Shown here piece after piece: positions 10,301 to 64,000 of a stretch of 64,000 nt of DNA. The DNA is from Strigamia acuminata (taxonomy: Eukaryota; Arthropoda; Chilopoda; Geophilomorpha; Linotaeniidae): positions 1,054,001 to 1,118,000 of the forward strand of contig OX442317.1 in NCBI GenBank assembly GCA_949358305.1, in the 5' to 3' direction. Under the pieces are notes generated by a model that did no database searches, had not been told where the DNA came from, and saw only the letters and a list, made by a program, of their open reading frames with translations. Within the stretch, counting starts at the first letter, position 1; every line of letters starts with the position of its first letter. The position numbers and the translations under genes are program-made.

Positions 10301-10856
10301 TGAAAAACGAAATTTTAAAAAAAAATGAAATAAAGTATTAAAAATAAATTAATTTCGTTTTGAATGTCTTTTTTGATGGCCGCCGACATCACGACGGTGC
10401 GAACAGAAATATTTCGACCAATTATTACTTTAAAATTCCAAAATGCTTGTTATTTTTAGATTAAAAATAAAAATCGATAAAAATCGATTTTTCGTTATTT
10501 TTTTTTCCTCTTTCATTCTGTTTCTTTAACAAAAAATTAAAATTGCACGCAAAATCGTGCGTCGGGCAATATTTACGACGTTTAACTTATTTAGGCATCA
10601 TTATTTACTGATATTGTGCTCGGAACGGCGCACTTTATTGGTGATTATTTAAAATAATTGAGAAAAACGATATTTTTTTCCTCCCTTGATTTCCAGTGAT
10701 TGATGCGACTCCAATCATCCTCCATGTTTTATCGGCAAACTCTGAGCCGAATTTGCCCGAGACGAGCACTTAATTAACCGTGTTTGAATAAACAAAATGG
10801 CCGCGCAGTGTTTACACTTGATTGTTTCTAATTCCGTTTTATTTCTCTCGTTTCAG
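7306..10856. other. Non-coding DNA upstream of first recognised unc-13 exon
   Basis: AT-rich with many homopolymer runs and no credible coding exon. It may hold unc-13 promoter or 5' UTR sequence. A consensus CRE palindrome TGACGTCA lies at 8952-8959. At 9931-9933 an ATG is followed directly by a strong donor (gtacgt), in a phase that could join the exon at 10857, but this is unproven. A dispersed repeat occupies about 9600-9775. Confidence 0.5.
9600..9775 (-). repeat. Dispersed AATGCATT-rich repeat, copy 1 (inverted)
   Basis: Read on the minus strand, this segment matches 16255-16450 in order: GTATTTTGGAATGCATTGGG, then ATGCATTTTC, then GATTGTATTACGAAATGC. A shorter third copy is at 33028-33118. 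I see no coding capacity or clear terminal repeats. Confidence 0.6.
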
Positions 10857-53135
<42,279 letters not shown>

Positions 53136-53196
53136 TTGATGTGATGATTGCTTGGTTTCTCGTTGCTTTACACATATGATAAAAGCGCTCTCTCTA

Positions 53197-53227
<31 letters not shown>

Positions 53228-54847
53228 CTCATCAGATGTCGTATGATTTCAAATTGGGATTAATAATAATAATAATAATAATAACTAAATCTCTAGTGTA
53301 TACATCAATTGTTGAATTGTACATTTTCATGACGGATGAGAGCTGTTTTATTCATTCCTGCCTGAATAACGAACTTTTCAAATGAGAAATTTTATCTTGA
53401 ATTTTGTCCACTTTTAAAAAAAGGCCACAGAACATTTGAATCCTGTTCTTCCAGAGTAGATTCAAAAAACTGGTGGCAGGGGGAGGGATATGTTGATTTG
53501 TTTTCTTCATTTTTTTTAATAGGGGGGGAATTAAATACAAATCAAATAGAACAATGATTATTTGTTATTTGCTTATTGCATGAAAGAATGAAGAAGATAA
53601 AAAAAAGCAATATTTGAAACTAAAAAGAAAAGTAAGAAAAAATCTTGGTCTAGTAAAAATTGCTGCACCTTGTTCTCATGTGCACACATTTCAATTGTTT
53701 CTTGACTCTCTTGTGCTGTTTGTTGCAGTATGTGATTACTTATTATTTGTTTCCTTTCTTCGTTTTACAGGTTTAGAAAAAGGTCCATTTCGTTGACAAA
53801 AATGTTATCACTCATTCTTGTCACCTGTCTATAACTTTCAAATATTATTTTTGATAATGTAGATTAGGCACCATCTGTTGACAGACAAGGGAAATGAGTT
53901 GATGACCTAAACAAGATGGAATGATTTGGAAAACAAAAGAAAAAATTCAATTTATATAATAATAAAAAAAAAAATAATGGTGATGATATGATTTATAATT
54001 TGAATTTTTCTTTTCCATTTTGCAAGCATAAATGCACTTGTTTCTTATATCTTGAAATTTTGTCAGTATTTTTCTCATCCAAAGTTTAAAAGGTAAATAA
54101 TGTACAGAAATGATGGATTTCCTCTGTTTTTTGCACCTTTTTCCAAGGAGAGAAAAAAAAATGGGGGAACAAAATGGGAATAAGGTGAAATGAATCTAAA
54201 AAAGAAAAAGAAAAAAAATTATTCATTCCCAGCATGCATTTTTGTGTGATTCCAATGAGTATCATTGTAATTTGTTATTGAGCATATCAGTTTTTGTGAT
54301 GCCATCGTTTATACTGAAAAACTTAATTTATGCAAAATTGAAATTTTATGTACAACGTACATGTTAATATTCAATTTTATAATTTTAATACTAATTAATA
54401 ATTGATGATAATAACAATGATAATTAAGTGTGATGAATTTCGACCACGAATTGAATTGTTTTTGTTCGATTTGTTCCTTTACAAATTCCCAGTACGAGCA
54501 TGTCACTGAGAACGTCAACTCTTGATAACCAGAATGGAACGAAATTGAGGATTGATTGACAGTTTTTGACTGTTTTCTTGAATATCACGTCACTATTTTT
54601 CATTTCGTTCTGAAGGTGCGCAATTTGTGAACATTTTATTTCCATTTTTTTGAAATGTTTAAGACAAAGTCATATCTGATTTTGTATCATTTCCATGTAG
54701 TTTTACCATTACGTGTCTTTTTCTTATTGTTTCCTCCTTTTTCATATTTCTTTGTACAACAGGATGTGTTGGTCCATTTTGAGTCAATGATGGGTTGTTG
54801 GTCAAACTTCTTTATCATGTTAACAACCCCTTTGTTATATTAATAAA
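53136..54847 (+). terminator. unc-13 3' UTR with polyadenylation signal
   Basis: About 1.7 kb of AT-rich non-coding sequence follows the unc-13 stop, with (CT)n near 53190-53230 and (AAT)n near 53265. The first convincing AATAAA with a following T/CA-rich region is at 54842-54847. Shorter 3' ends are possible. Confidence 0.55.
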
Positions 54848-55223
54848 ATTCTTTCCAACAATTTCACATCTCTCATTTTTCCCAGTCGAGTTGTGAATCC
54901 ACAAATGAAAACGTTCATTTCTGCATTCAAAACTCGACTGGAAACACACAATTATCAAAACATTTCCTCATTCCACGTAATATATTTATTATTTCATTTT
55001 GATTGAGTGACAAATTGTGGAAATGTTTCGGGGAAGACACTACAGGAATTATTTCTCGACAAGGAACCGAACTCCATTACGGTTTTATAAATTACACGAA
55101 ACAAACAAAAATGGATGATTCTTAAGAAGGAATAATAATAAATCGGAACAAATAAATCATTTCACAAGCACGAGAAGAAATAAAAACAATATAATAATAT
55201 AATATATATTCAGTTTCTTGTCC

Positions 55224-55229
55224 TTTATT
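55224..55229 (-). terminator. DDA1 polyadenylation signal
   Basis: AATAAA on the minus strand, 82 bp beyond the DDA1 stop codon. Confidence 0.6.
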
Positions 55230-55310
55230 TCCCCCTCCAGTGTCCGTCCAAGCAATGAGACAAAAAACGAAACCAATTTGACACTGTTGAATTGCAATAC
55301 ATCGTGAGGT

Positions 55311-56008
55311 TCAGTCTCCAGCTGATGAATTGTTGGCCGATAATTCGCTTCGTTCTAAACTACTCAGTAAATCAATCCGCGCTCTCTTCCTTCCCGTCGA
55401 TTCCTCGGCGTTGTCCAAATTCGCGTTGTTCGAATCGCGTTTCTTTTGCAAATTCTAAAAAGTTCAATAAAAAATGTCAATAAAAAATTCGATATTTCGT
55501 CATTTCACGTCCCGTTTGCAGCCGAACCTTTTTGTCCCAGTGCTGGTGCAAATAACGAAGTAATATGTTTGTTTTCTCTGTGATAATTACTAAAAAGAAA
55601 AAGAAATTCAATATTTTTGTCACGCTATTTCATTTTTTTGCAACCAACTTTGTTCGGATGGATATTCCTTCGTAGACAAATACACGGATGGCCTTTTTAC
55701 CTAATAAAATCAAACGTAATTGAGTTATTTGTCATTTGGAATTGGAATTTTGGCGCTTACTGTCGTTTTACTGTTATTATCGCTGTGGAATCTGGTGAAA
55801 TTGTTCTCGTTGTAACTCGGCAGACCCTTTAAGAACTCGGCGTTAGACTGAAGAAAAACATTTGAGAATTTTAATACGTTTGTAGGTGATGTCGAGTGAT
55901 TCGTATCGCGCGATAAAAAATAAATTATTCAAATCGTGCGTTCACAAGAGGAAATACGAGCGAAATAGGAGGGAAAGGCAATGACAGCAACAAAACAAAA
56001 CTCACCAT
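55311..56008 (-). CDS. DDA1: DET1- and DDB1-associated protein 1
   Basis: DDA1 is a small subunit of CUL4-DDB1 E3 ubiquitin ligases that binds DDB1 and stabilises substrate receptors such as DET1/DCAF. Exons on the minus strand: ATG alone at 56008-56006, then 55847-55761, 55700-55649, 55589-55528 and 55454-55311, giving 115 residues (human about 102). Diagnostic residues are [51 protein letters not shown]. The C-terminus is longer and Ser/Asn-rich with a KRARID patch. All junctions are GT/AG and phase-consistent. The start codon sits at the very end of its exon (ATG followed by gtgagt). Its 5' end faces CSN2. Confidence 0.93.
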
Positions 56009-56214
56009 CTTCGCGAAGCGAATGACATCATATTAGCGCCGCGGAAACGCGTGTTGATTTAAACCGACATAATAATTTAAATGCAAGATTGCTTAATATC
56101 ACAATTATTAATTCAATTTTTTTATTAATTACAAAAAGAACAATTTTAAAATACACATTTATTTTTTAAAGGTTCCTGGAAACGGTTGCTCTCCGCAGTA
56201 ATCGGCAAACCAAC
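56009..56214. promoter_or_regulatory. Shared divergent promoter region of DDA1 and CSN2
   Basis: Only 206 bp separate the two start codons and must contain both 5' UTRs and both promoters. The DDA1 side is GC-richer (CGCCGCGGAAACGCG near 56037) and the CSN2 side AT-rich. No TATA box with good spacing is obvious. Confidence 0.7.
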
Positions 56215-58432
<2,218 letters not shown>

Positions 58433-58996
58433 AAGCAGCGACGAAAACGAATGTCAAGTTGTAATTTGATAAAATAAGTAAATAAAATAAAAATAACAAA
58501 AAATAAAAAAGGTGGGGCATTGCACTCGGCGAAAACGAACGAACGACCACACGCAAGTGCTTGACGTTGCATCGTGGCATCGGATTCCTGTTTGCTTCGA
58601 TTTGATTTGCGCAGGAATCGACATCGCCATCGCCATTGCCATCGCCATCGCCGCCGCTGTGTTTTTTCTCTAGAACTTAATTTTTATTTTTTAATTTCTT
58701 TTCCCGAGCGGTTCAGTTCCGTTTCAATAAAAAGTATCTCAAGGATTGTTAGTTGAATTATTATTTTTTTTATACAGTTTTAAATTTTGAAGAAGGAAAC
58801 AGAAAAAAAACGGTCGAATTTATTATAAATTTCTTTTTTGTTTTGTTTTTCTGCCAAAAAAGTGATCGCATTGTAACGTTAGCGTTTAATGTAATAAACG
58901 AGGTTATTGTATAAATTCTAGTTTTTTTATTTTATTTTTTTTTTAATTTTTTTTTTTAATTTTTGCCATTAATGTTAGCGCGTCATGTTGTTTGTG
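58433..58996 (+). other. CSN2 3' UTR and short intergenic spacer
   Basis: AATAAA at 58726-58731 is the likely CSN2 polyadenylation signal. A CATCGC-type hexamer tandem lies at about 58620-58655. After the signal the sequence is T-rich and non-coding up to the X-box. Confidence 0.65.
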
Positions 58997-59010
58997 GTCG
59001 CCATGGCAAC
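58997..59010 (+). promoter_or_regulatory. X-box (RFX-family binding site) upstream of the LRRC49-like gene
   Basis: GTCGCCATGGCAAC matches the X-box consensus GTHNYYATRRNAAC at all 14 positions. It lies about 75 bp upstream of a likely 5' UTR splice donor (gaaag/gtaatt near 59085) and 220 bp upstream of the ATG at 59230, the usual place for RFX control of ciliary genes. Confidence 0.75.
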
Positions 59011-59229
59011 ATGGTTATGGTGGTTTAAAGTTGTTTCAGTCTTCCTCTCGATACTGCCAAAATAAGGACAAATAACCCCCGAAAGGTAATTGTTTTTGAT
59101 ATTTTTTTTATTGATTTTAACATTAGTTTGAAGGAGGTTTGAATTGGAATCGCTTTACACAGGTGTTTGGTTGTAAAATTGATTAGTGATTTGTCATTTT
59201 TCAAAATGTTTTCTTTTTATTTATAGAAA

Positions 59230-60734
59230 ATGGCTGCACATTCTAATAAGTCATCGACGTCTGAAACGGTCGAGAATTTGTTGAAATCGTACGCCAGAAG
59301 AAGGGAATTGCTCAAGAAAAGTCATTATGTAAATTTTTTTAAAATCTAAATTTAAATTAAAATTAAATATTACATTATTATTTTTTAATTATCACAGTTT
59401 GGAATGAGTTTTCCCGCAATAATGCCAATCAGATCCGCCGTTTGTCATCGGCAACAGTCGGTAGAAGACGAGAATTCGGAGTAAATTACAATTTAATACG
59501 TAAAAAAAATATATTATTTTAATTGTTAAAAATTACCAATTCAAATCCACAGAACGACGCAACATTTTATACTTTCCAGTAAAATATTACCGCTGCCCAA
59601 AAGGTAAAAATAAATACATAGTAACTACATAGTAAATACATAAATAAAATTATTAAAATAAAATTCTTAATACTATTTATTATTCCAGGCATTCAATCGC
59701 TGCGTCGTCACCCGACCGAGCCCGACGAAAAGCGAGCGCGCAATTTAAACCCCAAAAACACGAAAAACCTGCCGAACTCGACCCGCCGAACGAACCAAAA
59801 CCCAAAACATGTAAACCCACCATAACAAACTTTATAATGATCGTAACAAACATTGACGAACTCAATAATATCGATAGAAACCAATCGTATTTTAACATTC
59901 AAAACATAACCGTTTACGACGTCAATTTCGACCAATTTGTCCCTTACTTAATAACCCTCGCCCTAGACTGCAAGCATCTACAGGTATTGCACGATCTTTC
60001 CTTTCATTTCCCCATTTCATTTCCAACTCCCCATTTATTTAGACGCTGGAGCTGCACCGCTGTCGCGTCGATTCGTTCCAACATTTAGAAGAAATCGCCC
60101 AACTCAGAAGTGTGCACAACATTCTAATCGGATCGTCCGGCAACGCCATCACGCAATTACCGTGCTGGTATTTATTCCTCGTTCATAGAATGTCGCATCT
60201 CTCGCTCAGAAATGTCAACGGCATTAAGGTTTTCTTGTATTTTCCACCGTTAAAATTCCTTTTTAATTTGTGTTTCGCTTTGAAGGTCACGCCCGAACTG
60301 TGTTCGTTGGCCGCTCAAAAATTCGGCTCGTGCGTCCAGATGTTACGACTGAGCCGAAGACAACGCCAGATCTCGGACAAACAAACGCTCCTGCAGGAAA
60401 TCGAGGCCGCGTCGGAGGACGAGAACCAGTGGGTTAATTGCAGATTGATTTGTGCACTTAACCAAATGGTAAATATCAATCTTATTGAAATTAAAATTTA
60501 TAATAATTGAAATTTAATTTTCAGGAAAACGTCGCAATCGGAGACGCAGCGAGCAAATTTGTGGAGCAAATGATGACGAAGTCGCTCGAATCCTTCAAAA
60601 CAAACAAACATTTCCACCAAATCTGGCCGCACTTCTTCTCCCGCGCCGTCATCGAAACCATCAAAACCTTCAACGAGGGAATCGACTTCAAAGCCTTCGT
60701 CGGTGAAAAAAATCCGGAAAACGACGACGAATGA
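59230..60734 (+). CDS. Protein resembling the C-terminal half of LRRC49 (tubulin polyglutamylase complex)
   Basis: Exons 59230-59328, 59398-59480, 59553-59603, 59689-59983, 60043-60228, 60286-60468 and 60525-60734 give 368 residues with consistent phases. The central part (YDVNFDQFVPYLITLA, LELHRC, ITQLPCWYLFLVHRMSHLSL, NVNGIKVTPELC) and the end (HFHQIWPHFFSRAVIETI) resemble, from memory, the post-LRR region of LRRC49. LRRC49 is a subunit of the TTLL1 tubulin polyglutamylase complex of cilia and centriolar satellites. The canonical N-terminal leucine-rich repeats are absent. The first 110 residues are basic and probably disordered. The upstream X-box fits a ciliary role. The ATG was chosen because it lies just after a tttatag acceptor in an AAAATGG context. 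Confidence 0.65.
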
Positions 60735-60759
60735 ATCGAAACAATTTTAATTAATTACA

Positions 60760-62061
60760 TCAATCCTTAAAATAAACTTTCTTATTTTTACTAAGCGTCT
60801 CTTTCCTCTTTTTCTTCTTCTTCACTTTCAACTTGGCAGTTTCGCCCTGAAACACGACGTTTTTCCTCGCGTTATTGGCTTTGCTCGGCGGTTTGTTAAG
60901 CGCTGGAACATTCCTCTTCTTCTTGTCCAACTTTTCTCTGCTCATGGCCCTAGAGATGCGCAACGTGCGTCCGTTGAGCGGTTTGGCGGCGATTTTCAGC
61001 GCCAAATGCACGCAGTCTTCCGACTTAAAGTTGACGTAGCCGAAACCTTTTCCTATGCCGGATATCGTGTCGCGAACGATCCTCACCGATTCAATGTCCC
61101 CGTATTCGGAGAAATGCTCGTGCAAACTGTTTTCTTCGACGTCTGCAAATGACAAACGGAAATTTTGATTTCGATTAATTTCGATTAAAGTCTTTTTTTT
61201 TTTACCAAACGGCAAATTGCCAACGAAAATCGATTTCTTGAAGTTCGGTTGAGTTTTGTTCGACGCCAAATCCACTCTGAGGACGAATCCGTTCAACTGG
61301 TGGCCGTTTCTGTAAGTACAAACAATTTTTTTAAAATTTATATTCTTGTTTCTCAAGTATGAATTCGAATTATTAAATTACAGTTCTCGCGCGTTTTCAG
61401 CCGATTCAGAGGCTTCGAATTTGACAAACGCATTCACGTTGTGGCGATTTGGATTATAATTTTTACTAGAACACGAGAAAAAGATTTAAAAATGAATCCA
61501 ATATTTGTTTCCACCATTTTGTTTTGCATGTTTTACTGAATCACTGCGACTTTCTTCGACGTTTTAATGTCCGGCGTGGGCTAAAATGTAAATATATTTA
61601 ATTTAACTCTATTTCCTTTAAATATTTCCATGTATTACCGCCGATCGGTATCGAATTGACTCGATTTTCCCGTATGGTTTGAACAAATCGCGTAAAATCT
61701 GCAAAGAATGTTAAAATTTAGGATTTTCAGCCTTTTTTAATTTCGTGGATTTTGATACTACCTTTTCGTTGGTTGTATTGGGCACATTGCCCACAAAAAT
61801 CGTTCGTAAGTTGATCGAAGGATCTTCATCTATTTTGATTTTCTTCGCTTTTTTCTGATCGAGGTTGTCCTTGTTTACTTTCCGTTTCCTCGGTTTCCGC
61901 TCGAGTTTTGCTTCTGGTTCGACCTCCTTTTGTGGCTCGATGAGGACTTTCGATATGTTTGCAACGTTAGATTCAAAAACGGCAGCGAATTTGGAACAAA
62001 CTTTATTTTTTTTCGATTTTAAAATCGCCGCAACTGCGCCAACGTGATATTGGTCGGCCAT
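60760..62061 (-). CDS. RBM34: RNA-binding protein 34 (Nop12-like nucleolar protein)
   Basis: Minus-strand exons 62061-61762, 61698-61639, 61580-61537, 61465-61382, 61309-61206 and 61142-60760 give 324 residues with matching phases. There are two RRMs. RRM1 has RNP2 TIFVGNVP and RNP1 NAFVKF; RRM2 has RNP2 SIFVGNLPF and RNP1 KGFGYVNF, followed by SVHLALK-like VHLALKIAAKPLNGRTLRIS. Lys-rich stretches on both sides of the RRM pair suit a nucleolar protein. The yeast relative Nop12 acts in pre-25S rRNA/5.8S processing. It is shorter than human RBM34 (about 430), mainly at the N-terminus. Its 3' end meets the LRRC49-like gene tail to tail. Confidence 0.92.
60771..60776 (+). terminator. Likely polyadenylation signal of the LRRC49-like gene, inside RBM34 coding DNA
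   Basis: AATAAA 37 bp after the stop codon at 60734. It lies within the antisense of the last RBM34 codons. Confidence 0.6.
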
Positions 62062-62838
62062 TTTGATTCAACAAAACCAGTGCCACAGTGCAGACTACGG
62101 ACGTAAAGATAAATCCGCTACAACTCAACTAGAACATGTCGGAAATAACGAAACAATTAGAATAAAGAAGAAACAAAAATTATTCAAAATTTATTCAAGA
62201 GTAATTAGTAATTTTTTGATCAAAATTGTATTAATTAAAACTACGAAATACGGCCACCAGATGGCAGTCGACACGGAGCACAAAGAAGACAGGTCGTAGG
62301 CAGGTCTTAACGGGTACTGTATTAAAAACAGTCTCTGATTTTTAAATTGATACAAAAATATTTTCATTTGTTCAATAGAATTTGTGACGGATGATAAATT
62401 AAGGCGATCAGGCATGTGTTAAGCTCAGTACGCACGCACAAAATCGAAATTTCCAAACATCTCGCAAAAATGGCGCCTGCTGAATGCTGACTGACGTGTT
62501 TTGCTGAAAATCTTCGGAAATCGTCATAACTAGTAATGATTATAAGGTAAGCAGATTCCTTTAATACAAACACTAACACCCCCTGAATCAAATGTAAAAG
62601 ATGCATCCTTAAATGATACTGAGGACGTTTTTATTAGCTTGAGAAAATTTGGAAATTTGTTTACATGTAAAAGGCGATTTTTTGTCATGAATTGATGAAT
62701 TCATGATTAATTTTCTGTGGGAAATAGACGGAAAGAATATGATTGGTGCATTCCTTCAATTTTACCGATACATTCACGATAAAAAGAAGAAAAACGCCAA
62801 AATCATATATTGTGCAAATTAATTACGAGGAAAAAATA
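62062..62838. other. Spacer between RBM34 and the ENPP-like gene
   Basis: It holds the RBM34 promoter/5' UTR and the ENPP-like 3' UTR. A minus-strand AATAAA at 62629-62634, about 205 bp after the ENPP stop, is a plausible signal. No coding features. Confidence 0.6.
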
Positions 62839-64000
62839 TCACATTAAAACCGATTGGAAAATAGATAGACTTCCATTGGATGGATTCGGTGCGATTCCGA
62901 GCAAGTGACACATCAACGGGTAAACATGCACGTTTTCAAATGCTCCTATTTGCCCACCACGCTTGAAATTGGGCCCCGACGCCAAAAACAACACTCGCAT
63001 GTCCTTCAGCGCATTATCGTATCCTTCCATACCTACAACTGTCTTATTACCGTATCCACTTCCGTTCTAGAGGAAAAATACACAAGAATTACATAATTGT
63101 ATATAAGATTGGTTGAACGAGATTGCTCACGTAAGAAATGAAGTATCCTTCGTCAGCGATTGCAACGATGGGCATTGTCCGTCTATTGTTTAGGAAATGA
63201 AACGTTTCGGGAATGTTCTTCTTGCGGTAGATTGTTACGTTTGGATGTTTGTTATTGAGGGCATTAAAAACTTTATCTTGTTTGCCTTCGGTCGGCCACA
63301 GACCCACCATAGCACTACCGTTCGACTATAATGGGAAGACAAGAAAATATGGCAAAATTAGAGTGTTCGTGCGTCGTAAAAAGTGAAGTGATAAATTCGT
63401 AACGAAGATCGAATACGTACAAGTGAAGGAACGAATTGAAGGTCTTCTTCATCCACGTGTTTACTGATGACGAGAGCATTTTCTTCATTTAGTTGAACGC
63501 TCGATATTCCCTGGCCACTGGTCACGATGATGTTGGTTTGGTCGAACAGTTTGGCCTTTTTTAAACCCTCTACTAAATAACCGACGAAATTATCTACTCG
63601 TTCGACCGCTGTAGCCACTTGAGGGGAGTCGGGTCCAAAAGCCATGGCTGTTTCATAGGGTTCTTCGAAATAAATGGCCGCAAATCGAACTTTTGCGTAT
63701 TTGAGCCAATCGATTGTCATTGTCATGCCCACGGTGTATGTGAAGTTTTGTTTATCGTTGGACATGTGGATGAAAGCGCGGGGGTTACCGGCAATTGATA
63801 CGTCGTGATCAATCTGAAATTGAATTAGTTGTTGTAAACGGTTCATTTAATTTAATTAAATCTTACATATCCTCCTGGCCAGAATGAATTTCCTGCGTTT
63901 ATTCCAGACCGTATGGCTGTATCCCAGATTGGTTGGGAATTATTCCACCATTTATCAGTATAAAACTTGAATTTCGTAATCGAATTGAAGGAAAAGTGCT
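62839..64000 (-). CDS. ENPP-family protein lacking its visible metal ligands (probable pseudoenzyme), partial
   Basis: Minus-strand exons 64000-63867 (continuing off the window), 63813-63421, 63325-63131 and 63066-62839, all in phase 0. Family hallmarks are W.N..PIWDTA, FWPGGY, YFEEP, GPDSP.V, TERVD-like VERVDNFVGYLV, VADEG-like AIADEGYFI, GYDN and YPLMCHLLGI.PNPSNGS, closest in feel to ENPP4/5-type nucleotide phosphodiesterases. The metal ligands are replaced: EPDxxGH is EPYETAM, SDHGM is SGQGI, and HGYDN is EGYDN. The frame and splice sites are intact, so this is not a decayed pseudogene. It ends soon after NPSNGS without a transmembrane anchor. The catalytic Thr region is outside the window. 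Confidence 0.9.

Overview
The window is eukaryotic nuclear DNA, AT-rich and intron-bearing, and almost certainly from an invertebrate animal. The evidence is a near-complete unc-13/Munc13 presynaptic gene, single-copy animal housekeeping genes (DDA1, COP9 signalosome subunit 2, RBM34), a possible ciliary gene preceded by an RFX X-box, and many short inverted-repeat elements. A short interstitial (TTAGG)n tract is compatible with an arthropod-type telomere repeat but is too short to place the organism.

Layout. 1-7305: a Ty3/gypsy-type LTR retrotransposon on the + strand. Its 5' LTR lies off the window. It has gag, pol (protease, reverse transcriptase, RNase H, integrase), a third ORF with paired CxxCxG motifs instead of a recognisable envelope, a polypurine tract and a 3' LTR. 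Gag and pol are intact and joined by a textbook -1 frameshift signal. 7306-10856: non-coding DNA upstream of the first recognised unc-13 exon. 10857-53135: unc-13 on the + strand. I resolve 28 coding exons whose phases agree throughout and sum to 1253 codons, plus one alternative exon. The 5' part is spread over very large introns (one of about 23 kb) filled with MITE-like elements, minisatellites, 5S-rRNA-like and tRNA-like repeats. The 3' part (C2B, MUN, C2C) is compact.

55.2-64 kb is a dense gene cluster. It holds DDA1 (- strand), CSN2/COPS2 (+, head to head with DDA1), an LRRC49 C-terminal-like gene (+, with an exact X-box match upstream), RBM34 (-, convergent with the LRRC49-like gene, stop codons 25 bp apart) and an ENPP-family gene (-, running off the right edge) in which every metal-ligand position visible here is substituted.

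How the genes relate. DDA1 belongs to CUL4-DDB1 ubiquitin ligases and CSN2 to the complex that removes NEDD8 from cullins, so the divergent pair joins two parts of one regulatory system. unc-13 primes synaptic vesicles. Two 107-nt exons at the C1-C2B junction are copies of each other, and reading-frame arithmetic forces exactly one to be used. The most notable items are this exon pair, the ENPP pseudoenzyme, the X-box/LRRC49-like gene without its LRR repeats, the retroelement frameshift cassette and third ORF, and a 31-bp minisatellite family present at two loci in opposite orientation. Exon boundaries were inferred by eye from GT/AG sites, phase continuity and remembered family sequences; no database search was possible.
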